From NCBI GenBank assembly GCA_943704415.1, contig CALSCO010001090.1:1-33408 (forward strand): DNA of 33,408 nucleotides, given 5' to 3'. Numbering within the stretch: position 1 is the stretch's first letter; the number at the start of each line of letters is the position of its first letter. Below the pieces are notes generated by a model. That model did no database searches, was not told where the DNA came from, and was given only the letters and a program-made list of their open reading frames with translations. A program made the translations under genes and the position numbers. The stretch is from Parvularia atlantis. Its lineage: Eukaryota > Opisthokonta > Rotosphaerida. Shown one piece after another: positions 17,901-27,182 of this stretch.

Positions 17901-20092
17901 CACTGGTGCGCACACACTATGCGCACACGGTGTCTGCCTGATGCGCGGCGCAGCGACCGCTCGCGCGTGCTGCTCAACACGAGCAACGAGGGCCTCGCGC
18001 GCGACATTGACTCGGGCCAGCCGGACAAGAACCTGCTGACGGTGATGCGCGTGCTCAAGGTGTGCGGGGGCGGCTGGCACTCGTCCCCCTTGCCGCTGAC
18101 AAGCCGCGCGCAGTTCTCAAGCCCCGTGGCGCAGCAGGCGTTCATCGATCAGCTCAAGATCGAAAAGTCTGTGCTCATCCCTGAGTTCCGCCCGGCCCAG
18201 GCCTACATGCGCGGCAACCGCGACCGCAATGTGCAGTTTGCCTACACGCGCGACGGGACGCGGCTCGATGTGAGGTGCGCCGTCACGCCTCGCCGCCGCT
18301 GCGACGTTCGCCTCACGGCGTGCGTGGCAGCCCGAGCGGCGAGGTCGGCGTGCGCAGCAATCCGCAGCAGGCGCACGAGCGCACGCTCTTTGGCGACGTC
18401 GAGCAGAGCATCCGCAACGTCGAGCACGCGCGCGAGGCGCTCACGGCGCAGTGCCAGGCCGCCCAGGCCGAGCATCAGAACGCGCAGCGCGAGCTGCAGA
18501 CAAAGCAGCGCATGCTGCGGCAGCTTGAGCAAGAGGCGTCGGTCAAGCAGCGCGAGCTCAACGGCATGCGGGCGCGCCTCGACAGGCTGCAGACGGACCT
18601 GCGGGTGCGCTGCTCGCGCGCTCTGCAGTGCTGGCGGCTGACGGCGCGCCGCGTGCAGAGCTTTGACGAGTTTGACAACAGCACAATTGCCCTGCAGGCG
18701 CTCCAAGACGAGCGCGACGTATGCGCCTGGAGACAGCGCGCGACGGTTGTGGCTGATGCGAGCGTGCTCGCAGCGCATCCTGCAGACGCGCGAGCTGCAC
18801 CGGCAGACGTACCGCGCGCAGACGGACCAGATCCATGCGATGGAGGACCGGATCCGCCCGCTGCGCAACCAGCTGCAGGAGATCGAGGCACGCGCGCAGG
18901 CTGTCGAGGAAGAGGTGGCGGCCGCGCGCAGCGAGCAGGAGGCGGCCATCCAGGAGCGCGTGGCGGCCGAGAATGCGATGCGCGCGGCGCGCGTCAAGGC
19001 GCGTTACAATGTTTGCTGTGCGTGCGAGGCTGAGATGTGCTTGCGCGTGCCAGCTCGACGAGCTGCGCGAGGCGATCGCGCAGCAGAAGCAAGTCGTGGC
19101 CGACGCCGAGCGCGTGGTCGAGGTGTGTGCCGCATCGACACTTGCGGCCGGTGCACACTCTCACCGGGTCGCGCAGGACGTCATGCAGCGCGCGCACAAG
19201 GCCGCGAGCGACCTCGGCAAGCCGGCCGACCGCGTCGCGACGCGCAGGACGCCCGTCGAGCTTGAGAAGGTGCTGCGGCGCAGCGAGGCGCTGCTGGTGC
19301 AGCAGCAGAGCACGTACGTGTCTACTCTGGGTTCGCGCCGATCTCGCGCTGACGGGCGCGCGGTCGCAGGCGCGGCAACCCGGACGAGATTGAGGCGCAG
19401 CTGCACGCCAAGAACGAGGCGCTCAAGCTGCAGCGCAGCTTTGTCCGCACGCTCGACCGCTTCAACAACGAGCTGAAGGAGGTCATGGCGAAGCGCTTTG
19501 CGCAGATCGACGTCTACCGCTCGTCGGTGGCGCAGCGCGCCGGTGCAATCTTCCGCAGGTGCGTGTGGCGCCTGTGACGTCGTCGCGGTGTCTCACGGGC
19601 CGCGCGCAGCTCGCTGGCCGTGCGCAACTACAAGGGCAAGCTCTTCTTCGACCACACGAACGAGGAGCTGCACCTGGTGCTGCAGTCCAAGCGCACGACG
19701 CAGCTGTCCGGTGCGTGCTCGTGCGTCCGCGCGCCTCCGCGCATCGCTGATGGGCGCGGCCCAGGCGGCGAGCGCTCGTACTCGATGGTCGCACTGCTGC
19801 TCGCGCTATGGGAGAGCATGCCCAACCCGTTCCGCATGATCGACGAGTTTGACGTGTGCATGGACGAGGTCAACCGGCGCATCTCGCTCGGGCTGCTGCT
19901 TGACGCGGCCGACGCGTTCCGCAACCGCCAGTTCATCATCATCTCGCCCAACAGCATCGCGTACGGGCTCGCGTGCGGGCGTGCGGGCGGGCACGTGCGG
20001 GCGGCTGACACGCTGCGTGTGTGCGTGGCAGCAACGAGAACATCCAGCACCGCAGCGTGCACGTGGTCGAGGTCATCAAGAACGTCGCATGA
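14969..20092 (+). CDS. SMC6: Structural maintenance of chromosomes protein 6
   Basis: Thirty exons encode 1173 aa: 14969-15056, 15134-15342, 15400-15501, 15562-15670, 15724-15845, 15913-16039, 16092-16154, 16205-16284, 16349-16450, 16502-16564, 16613-16687, 16741-16821, 16871-17017, 17075-17181, 17235-17313, 17373-17463, 17517-17580, 17639-17718, 17770-17905, 17954-18059, 18114-18274, 18331-18604, 18659-18718, 18774-18998, 19054-19122, 19177-19319, 19370-19558, 19610-19710, 19765-19972, 20032-20092. It is the ATPase partner of SMC5 in the Smc5/6 complex of DNA repair. Parts in order: acidic disordered head; Walker A GVNGAGKSA; SMC6-typical NRGSDAY, NIQIDNPMTVLSQDM; coiled coil; hinge (FDKAVTGPLGMYIELTDPSW); returning coil; ABC signature QLSGGERSYS; Walker B FRMIDEFDVCMDEVNRRI. 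Introns cut inside Walker A and inside the signature. Intron 18999-19053 is GC-AG. An upstream in-frame ATG at 14924 is an alternative start. Confidence 0.96.
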
Positions 20093-20145
20093 GCGGGAGA
20101 GGGGGGCCACCGAGTGTTTATGGTGCATGCGGGTTGTGCGTTTGG

Positions 20146-20748
20146 TCACACAGTGACGTCGGCCTTGATCGCGTCCCACACGAGCTCGCCAAAGTGCGCG
20201 TAGCCCTCAGCAGTCATGTGCAGGCCGTCGCGGTCCCAGTAGCGCTTGCGGTGCACGGCGTCGGCGTTGGTGTAGATCGGCATGGCCGTGTACAGGTCGA
20301 GCAGGCGCGCGCGGGGCGCGTGGGCGGCGACGTAGGCGGCGATGGCCTCGTTGACGGCGCGCTTGCGTGCGCCTATGCCCTGGAACGAATCGAAGTCCGA
20401 CCTGGGCACGGACACGGCGAGCAGGCGCACGCTCTGCTCGGCCGCGAGCACGCGGTCGTACATGGCCGTCAGGCTCGCCACGACCTCGTCGGCCGTGCTG
20501 CCCATGCCGATGTCGTTCGTCCCGGCCAGCAGCACGACCCAGTCGGGCGCGCCGTCGAGCGCGAGGTCGAGCCGGCGCAGCATCGCCCGCGCCGTCTCGC
20601 CCGACACGCCGTGGTTGGTGATGGCTAGGCGCGCGCCCGCGAGCTCGCCCAGGCGCTGCGTGTACGGCAGCATCGAGCGCCCGCCGTTGCAGAAGCCCTC
20701 GGTCAGGCTGTCGCCGAGCGCGACGAGGCGGCGGCGCGTGTGTGACAT
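20146..20748 (-). CDS. SGNH/GDSL-family esterase, intronless
   Basis: A single exon of 200 aa. The SGNH hydrolase blocks are in order: ALGDSLTEG with nucleophile Ser14, a Gly block around NHGVSGETA, LLAGTNDIG with the oxyanion Asn, and DRDGLHMTAEGY with Asp174 and His177. The protein is a bare catalytic domain without signal peptide or membrane helix, so it is probably cytosolic. Its layout is close to bacterial TesA-like and arylesterase-like lipases and to the small eukaryotic isoamyl-acetate-hydrolysing esterase group. The substrate is unknown. Lack of introns is notable here. The ATG at 20748 was preferred because the next upstream codons are not ATG. It converges with SMC6 (53 bp) and starts 36 bp after the MYCBP-like stop. 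Confidence 0.9.
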   Translation of the reverse strand: MSHTRRRLVALGDSLTEGFCNGGRSMLPYTQRLGELAGARLAITNHGVSGETARAMLRRLDLALDGAPDWVVLLAGTNDIGMGSTADEVVASLTAMYDRVLAAEQSVRLLAVSVPRSDFDSFQGIGARKRAVNEAIAAYVAAHAPRARLLDLYTAMPIYTNADAVHRKRYWDRDGLHMTAEGYAHFGELVWDAIKADVTV

Positions 20749-20784
20749 GATCCGTGTCTGTGACAGAAGTGACACGCCGTGTTG

Positions 20785-21263
20785 CTAGGGGGCCTGTGAC
20801 GTCGCTGCCGCTGCCTCTTCCAGCTGCGCCACGCGCGCGCGCAGCTCGGCGTTCTCCTGGCGCAGCGCGGCGACCTCGTGCTGCAGCGCCGCGTCCGATG
20901 GCCCGTTGGCGCCGAGCACGTCCTTCAGGAAGCTGCGGCCGACGCGCGGCATCAGGGCCGCGCCGCATCGCACGCCCGCGCGCACGCGCGCGCGCACTCG
21001 AGCGGGTCGCTCGGCCGCTCGGGCTCGTCGTACAGCGTGACGAGGCCTGCGAGCGTGTGGGGCGATGAGTTGGTGCGTCGCGCAGGATGCGCGCCGCGGC
21101 CGCGTGCCCTTCGTCAGCGCGTCGATCACGCCCGTGCGCTCGAGGAACTTGCGGAACTCGTCCTTCTTCTGGTCCGTCGTCTGCCGGGCGCGCACCGGGG
21201 CGGGCGCGCACGCGTGAGCAGAGCGCACAAGGGGGTTCGCATCCGGCAGGTCGCGCTCACCAT
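20785..21263 (-). CDS. MYCBP: MYCBP (AMY-1)-like small coiled-coil protein
   Basis: Proposed exons 21261-21263, 21108-21180, 20998-21046 and 20785-20932 give 90 aa; human MYCBP has 103. KKDEFRKFLERTGVIDALTK, GLVTLYDEPERPSDPLDFLK and the C-terminal coil (AALRQENAELRARVAQLEE) align without gaps to MYCBP. In animals it binds c-Myc and AKAPs; its algal relative FAP174 is a ciliary central-apparatus protein that works as an adaptor. Intron 21047-21107 is GC-AG (AAGG|GCACGC), set by the conserved LTK-x-LV junction. The first exon is the weak point: the only simple model places an intron (21181-21260, GTGAGC donor) directly after the ATG. The SPB1 stop is only 32 bp upstream. Confidence 0.85.
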
Positions 21264-21295
21264 CGCTGTGTGTACACGGATAATATGTGCATTGA

Positions 21296-24200
21296 TCACT
21301 TTTTGCTCGCACCTCCTTTCTGGCGCTTCGCGACCTTCTCCTGCCCGCGCTTGTCCTTGCGCAGGCGTGAGTCGACCTACAACGAGTGCGTGAGCGGCCG
21401 TGCCACGGTGCGCGTGCCTGCGCGTACGCACCATCTTGTACCGCCCCTGCACGCCCGACGGCCGCGTGCGCTTGCCCTTGTTGGCGCCGCGCGCGACGAC
21501 GTACTTGATCTCCTCCTTCTTCTGCTCACGACGCGCCGCAATCAGCCGCGCAGCACACGCGCGCCAGGCGCAGGGCCACGCACCGTCTTGAGCTTCTTGA
21601 ACAGCTGCTGGATCTGCATCGCCTTCTGTTTCTCGCTGATGTCGTTGTCGTCCACGATCAGGTCGGCCTTCTTCTTGAGGCGTTGCATCTGCCGCTGCAT
21701 CTTCTTCTTGTTGCGCGCGCGCGCCTCAACCACCTTCTTGATCGGCATCGCGTCGAGGGCCCGTGCGCGCTGCTTGATCGCGTCCGCCTCGGACTGCGCA
21801 AGGGCCGTCAGCCGAAAGCGTGTCAAGTGCGCGCGCGCACCCGCGTGATCGGGTTGTTCTGGTTGGGCGCAAAGTTCTTGCGCTCGTCGTCCGCGAGCCT
21901 ACGGCACACGCCCGGTCAGTCATGCCGCTTCTGTACGCGAGCAACGCGCGCACCAGGCGGGCACGTCCGTGTCCTCGGTCACGTAGCGGTTGTACGCCTC
22001 ATCAAGCAGCGCCTCCTTGCCCTTGTTGACAAGGATCGAGGCGAGTGCGAGCTGCGCGGGCGTCAGCTGCCGCGTCTCTGCGCGCAGCGGCGGTCTGTCA
22101 GCGCGCTGCACACTCTGCACACCAAGCCAGTCGTACCACGGCGCTTGCTACCGCTGTCCTCGTCGTCGTCCTCGGGCACCTCAGTGAAGCCCTCGTCGTC
22201 GACCTCGTCGTCGTCGTCGTCGTTGTCGTCGTCGTCGTCGTCGTCATCGTCGTCGCTCGAGTCATCGCTCGAGTCGTCGCTGCTGTCCAGCACCTCGCCG
22301 TCGACGCGGTCCAGGCCGTCGTCTGCCTCGTTCTCCTCCTCTGCGGCAGCAGCGGCCTTTGCGCCCTTCGAACTGCATCGCCATTCAGACACCGCGCGCG
22401 GCCGCAACAGACGCCGCGCGCACCGCTTCTTGGCTGCCGAGGCCATCATCTGTCGGATCTCGTCGTCCTCGTCGTCGTCCGCGTCAAACGCCTCGGCACC
22501 TGTGGCAGCTGACGTCAGCCGCGATCTCGCGAGCACACAGCGGCGCACCGCTCTTGGCCTCGCGCGCCTGGTCGCTGGTGTCTGCCGCGGGTGCCTGCAG
22601 GAACGCGGCAAACAGCGGCTGCGAGAACCACTGGTCCGCGCGGGCCTTCTGCGCGGCCGATGTCGCGGGCGCGTCGCCGTCGGCCAGCAGCGGGTTGCCG
22701 TTGGCGTCGTCGCCGTCGCCGTCGTCGCCGTCGACCACCGTCTCGTCGTCGTCGGCCTCGTCGGCCTCGGCCTCGTCGTCGTCGTCCTGCTTCTTTCCGT
22801 TCTTGGCGCTTAGTCTCCTGCGCTTGCGCCCGCCCTTGGGGTCCTTGCGCGTGAGGTACTCGTCGTACCTGCGCACGCGTCAGCAGCGCGACAGCACTTG
22901 CAGGGGCGCGCACATCCGGTCGAGCTCCTTCTCCATGGCCGCAAGCCGCCGCTTCCGCTCAGCACCCTCGTCCAGCAGATCCTCCTCGGCGTCCTCGCCG
23001 GCGGCAGCGGCCGGGGCCGACTCCTCGTCCTCGCTGTCGCTCAGCACGAGCTCGCCGTCGTCGGCCACGCGCTTGAGCCCGCGTCCCGAGCGGATCGAGC
23101 GCAGGGTGAACAGCGCATCGTCCTGCGCCTCGGGCCCCGCGTCGTTCGGCAGAACCATCTTGAGCCGGAGGCGCTCGCGCAGCTTGGCCCGGCGCTCACC
23201 GTCCTTGCGCCGCTCGCGCCGCTCGCTGCGCTTCGCCTCGAGCTGAATGGTCTCGAGCTGCGCGCGCGCGGCGAGGCTCAGTATGCGTGTCGGCAGACGC
23301 GCACATCGCACCGCACCTCCTGGTCGATCGCCTGCTCTTCGCGCTCGGCGACGGCTGCCGGGTCCTCCTCCTCCTCCTCCTGCTCGGCGCCGTCGGCGTC
23401 GGACCCGTCCTCGCCCTGCGCGCACGCAGCTCAGCCGTCTCGCGCTCGCACGCCCTCACGGCGCACCTCCGCCTTCTCGCGCTCGAGCATCTTGGCGATG
23501 GCCGCGCGCCACTTGAGCAGCTGCTTGAAGTCGCCCTTGCCCAGCACTTTGAGATCCTCACAGAACGAGCGGATGTCGGTGGTGGTGATTGGCAGTGTGC
23601 CCATGCTGCGGCAGTCCGCGTCAGCACGACGGCAAACAGCGCACACACGCGCACGGCGCACCGCTCCGACAGCTCGTCGCCCGCAAACACGAGCTGGCTC
23701 ACCGTCGACAGCACGACGATCGGGTCCTTGGCCTCGACAAAGGCCGAGGCGGGGCTGCGCTTGAACAACGTATAGTTGCCGTCTTCGTAACCCTCGCGGG
23801 CGCGGCGGCGCTTCTGCAGCGCACGTGAGCTCGCGCGGTGGCTGCGTCGCCACGCGCCTCTGGGTGCTGGATGTCGATCAGGCGCGGCGCCTCGACAATG
23901 TCGCCAAAGACGTGCTTCGGGTCGAGCATCTTCGGGTCGATCGTCTTGGGCGCGAGAAAGCCAAAACACGAGACGTAGATCTCGGCCGAGACGTTGCTGC
24001 GCACGTGGCGATGAGCCGCGGCTGCCGCTGCCGACGGCCGGCCGCTGCGCACCGCGACGACGACGGCTTGGTCACCTCGACGCGCGTGAACAGCTGGTTG
24101 AACACCCACAGCAGCGCGTTGTAGTCCTTGGACCGGAACACCTTGGTGATAAACGTGCCTGCGCGCGCGGCGCGTGAGCGGAGACCGGCCGCGCGGCCCT

Positions 24201-24877
24201 CGCTCGGTGCCGTCGCGCGCGCGCGCACCGCCCTGCATCAGCATCTCGGTTGCGAGCTTGAGCGCGCGCAGCGTGAGCTCGACCTGCGTGTACGCGTCCT
24301 GCAGCCACGCCTTGCCCATGTTGGGCGAGCCGTCGTGCAGCACGCTGCGGGCGTCGTGTGAGAGCCGTGGCATGCGCGCAGACGCAGACGCAGACGCACA
24401 CGTCGGCCTTCCACGTCTTGAGCTCCTTTTTGAGGTCCTGGCGGCACTTGTCGGTGGTGATGTCGCCCACGATCGTCGTCACGTTCGGGATGGGCTTGAT
24501 CGGGACCAGGTCGACGCCGACGATGATGACGCTGCTCACGGGCATGTACTTGGCGGCGACCTGCAGCCTGCGCACACGCGGCCGCGCACGTCAGCCACGC
24601 GCGCACACGGCGGAGGGCAGCGGCAGCGCGCGCACCAGCCACCCGGCGCGGCGCAGAGGTCGAGCAGCACGCGCGACTTGTAGAGGAAGTTGTACTTCTT
24701 GTTGAGCTGGATGAGCTTGAACGCGGAGCGCGCGCGGAAGCCCTGCGCGCGGCCCGTGAGCACACGGCACGCCCACGAGCGCACGCGCGCACGCGCGTGG
24801 CGCAGCCGCACCTGCTCCTTCGCGAGCTTGTAGAACTTGTCGAGGCGCCCCTTCGCCTGGCGCTTGTCGCGACCCAT
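21296..24877 (-). CDS. SPB1: AdoMet-dependent rRNA methyltransferase SPB1/FTSJ3
   Basis: Eighteen exons encode 875 aa: 24812-24877, 24636-24742, 24400-24567, 24229-24344, 24053-24158, 23858-23996, 23662-23813, 23467-23605, 23317-23415, 22914-23257, 22549-22868, 22424-22499, 22140-22372, 21954-22077, 21841-21898, 21584-21793, 21432-21521, 21296-21376. The yeast enzyme 2'-O-methylates 25S rRNA in pre-60S particles. The N-terminal FtsJ domain has [43 protein letters not shown] and the K-D-K-E set (FKLIQL, LHDGSP, ITKVFR, SAEIYV). A middle domain ([20 protein letters not shown]) and acidic stretches follow, then the Spb1 C-terminal domain ([37 protein letters not shown]). Intron 23814-23857 is GC-AG and, at 44 bp, the shortest in the window. 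Confidence 0.96.
22205..22255 (+). repeat. GTC-rich trinucleotide repeat encoding poly-Asp
   Basis: A degenerate run of GTC, read as GAC on the minus strand, encodes about 16 nearly unbroken Asp residues in the acidic linker of SPB1. It is in frame and bounded by DSSDDSS motifs. Confidence 0.85.
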
Positions 24878-25158
24878 CACGCAGCCACGTGGCCGTCGTC
24901 CACACTGGCAATCTGCTGGCGCGCTTTTAGGGGGAGACTGCTGTTGGTGGACGCGGCGCACCAACCGCCGTGGGGCGCGCGCTGTCGTTGGCTGGTTTCA
25001 GCGGCGGCGTGGGCAGTGCGGGTGAGGGAGGGGAGGACGACGCCCGTGACGTGAGACGTGGCGCGCTGCTGTGCGGGCTGTGGCTGGCTTTTCCGCGCGT
25101 GTTTGCCGTCTGACGGGCGGGCTGAGCACAGGGAGCCTGACACAGCGCGACGCGAGGG
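24878..25158. promoter_or_regulatory. Divergent promoter region between SPB1 and NF-YA
   Basis: At 281 bp this is the longest stretch without a coding exon. It separates the start codons of SPB1 (-) and NF-YA (+). I see no conserved gene, RNA or repeat in it, and I recognise no core promoter motif. Its role rests on position. Confidence 0.45.
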
Positions 25159-26216
25159 ATGGACAAGCCCGGCCGCAACGACTTTGCCGAGGACGACGAC
25201 GACGACGAGCTGGACGAGAGCGGCGACGAGGGCGGCGGTGCGCTGCGTGACTGCGACCGTGGCGCGTGTGACCACTCCGCGCGAATCCAGCCGAGCACCA
25301 GGACGAGGCCGGCGCGGGCGCGAGCCATGCGGGCGCGGCCTTCCACCCGTCGTACCACCTCGTGCGCGCGCGCCGTGCTGGCCAACAAAGCGCCCGGCTC
25401 ACGGCAGCGCCCGCGCGCACAGCCCGGCATGCAGGTCGACCACAACGGCGCGCTCGTCGCGGCCGGCGGCGAGGGGCTCACGCACGAGCAGCGCGCGGCG
25501 ATGGCGCAGCAGCAGTCCGCGTACCTGCCGCAAATGATGGTGTGGCGTGCGTGTTGACAGACGGCGGGGCTGACGGCGAGGCGCGCAGATGATGTCCAAC
25601 CTGTACCGCATGCCCGTCCCGGCCGAGGTGGTCGAGGAGGAGCCGCTGTTTGTCAACGCGAAGCAGTACCACCGCATCCTCAAGCGGCGAGCGGCGCGCG
25701 CCAAGCTCGAGGCCGAGAACAAGCTCAACAAGATGCGCAAGGTGCGGGCGCGCGATCCGCTTGAAGATGAGCGCGGCTCACAGCTCACAGCCGTACATGC
25801 ACGAGTCGCGCCACGCGCACGCGATGCGGCGGCCGCGCGGCGCCGGCGGCCGCTTCCTGACGGCGGAGGAGATCGCGGCGCTGGCCAAGGAGGGCGGCGG
25901 TGCGTGCACAATGCAACCCGATCTGTGCGCTTACCCCGCGCACGCTGCAGGCCCGGCGCAGCAGCAGACTCAGGGCCTGGCGGGCTCGGTCGTGTCGCCG
26001 GCGGCCTCGCGGGGCGGCAAGGGCGCCAAGCAGGCGCTGCCGCCGCAGCACGCCTTCCAGACGATGACCACACAGCAGCTGCTCGCCAGCGGCGCCGCCG
26101 GCTCGACCGTCAAGTTCCAGAACAACGCGACGCTGCTGGCGCACATGGCAGGCTTCAGTGCGCCGGCGGCGTCCCCGGGCAGCGCCGCCGCGGCCCTCGC
26201 CGCCAAGACGTCGTGA
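25159..26216 (+). CDS. NFYA: CCAAT-binding factor subunit NF-YA (HAP2)
   Basis: Six exons (25159-25237, 25291-25361, 25423-25539, 25589-25741, 25791-25899, 25951-26216) encode 264 aa. NF-YA joins the histone-fold dimer NF-YB/NF-YC and reads the CCAAT box. Residues ~110-132 are the subunit-interaction helix ([27 protein letters not shown]); ~141-162 are the DNA-binding helix and loop ([20 protein letters not shown]), and both keep their key residues. An intron falls exactly between the two. The N-terminus is acidic ([13 protein letters not shown]) and the C-terminus Gln/Ala-rich, like the activation regions of the family. The second exon uses the acceptor at 25290; a later acceptor would break the frame. 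Confidence 0.95.
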
Positions 26217-26312
26217 CTGTTCTTGTCCCTACGCCCCATTTGCAGTTTGAAAACACCGTGACGTACCTATGACAGCCTTGCGCTTGTCGTCGTCAGCCGT
26301 TGCGGTGCGACG

Positions 26313-26313
<1 letters not shown>

Positions 26314-26335
<22 letters not shown>
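26314..26335 (+). repeat. (GCT)7 trinucleotide repeat
   Basis: Seven GCT units lie in the 189-bp gap between NF-YA and the FAM210-type gene, about 70 bp before the latter's ATG and probably in its 5' leader. Nothing else stands out in that gap. Confidence 0.85.
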
Positions 26336-26343
<8 letters not shown>

Positions 26344-26405
26344 GCTCACGCGTGCGCGCGGCGTGATGTGCGGGCGCACAGGGCCTGCTGCGCCGCACCG
26401 CGACG

Positions 26406-27139
26406 ATGCAGCGGCTCGTGCGGCCGCTGGCCGCCGCCGCGACGACACGCGCTCTCACGTGCGGTGCCCGGCTGCGCGGCGCTGGCCGCGACCGCGATGA
26501 CGGCATGCCCGCGCGCCTGCCCTTCTCGACTGCCCAGCAGCAGCTGCGTTCGCTGCTGCAGCCGCAACGGCACGCGTCCACGCAGGCCGGCGCCGGTGGC
26601 GACGCGGCCGGCGACAAGCCCGGCGAGCAGCAGGTGGACGAGCGTCAGCTGACAATGTCGGAGGTGCGTGTGCTGCTCGGTCGCTCGCTCGGGCTGAGAG
26701 GGGTGCACGCGGTGTGCAGCGCTTCAAGCTCGTCTGGAGCAAGTACGGCTGGGTCGCCGTGGGCACGTACGCGGCCGTCTACGTCACGACGCTGTCGTCG
26801 ATCGCGGGTGCGGCGGACGCCTGCCATAGCCCGTCGCTCACTGCTGACGCCTGGTGGGTGGGGGGCGGCAGCGCTCATCTCGATGGGCGTGGACATCAAG
26901 GCCGTCGCCGAGGCCGTGGGCATCGGGAACCTGATCAACCTGGAGGACCTGAACCCGAGCGCTGGTCTGCCGCCTGACACGCCCGTCGTGGCCGCTGACG
27001 CCGCAACGCAGGCACGTTTGTGCTCGCGTTTATCGCGACCAAGTTCACGAGCCCGATCCGCATCCCCATTGTGATCGTGCTCACGCCACGCATCGCCCGC
27101 TTCTTCGAGGGCGTGCGCACGCCGACGCACAAGCCGTGA
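26406..27139 (+). CDS. FAM210-type (DUF1279) mitochondrial membrane protein
   Basis: Four exons (26406-26663, 26720-26807, 26872-26964, 27012-27139) give 188 aa. The first ~65 residues are Arg/Ala/Ser-rich and hold a likely matrix signal (MQRLVRPLAAAATTR). The DUF1279 domain starts at ~residue 87: RFKLVWSKYGWVAVGTYAAV, a first membrane helix to about SSIAALIS, then MGVDIKAVAEAVG and a second hydrophobic segment (TFVLAFIATKF, PIRIPIVIVLTPRIARFF). Animal FAM210A/B sit in the mitochondrial inner membrane and affect mitochondrial translation or metabolism; the exact function here is unknown. A possible extra intron in the presequence (GTGCCC donor near 26464) cannot be excluded, because that stretch is also open in frame. 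It converges with ALG1 (43 bp). Confidence 0.85.
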
Positions 27140-27182
27140 GACTTCTTCAGTGGTACAAGCACAAATGCGCGGTCGCGCGCGC

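Noticed and set aside
22205-22255. Trinucleotide expansion as a sign of misassembly
   Set aside because: It keeps frame, encodes the acidic linker expected at this place in SPB1 proteins, and is interrupted by AAC and other codons.
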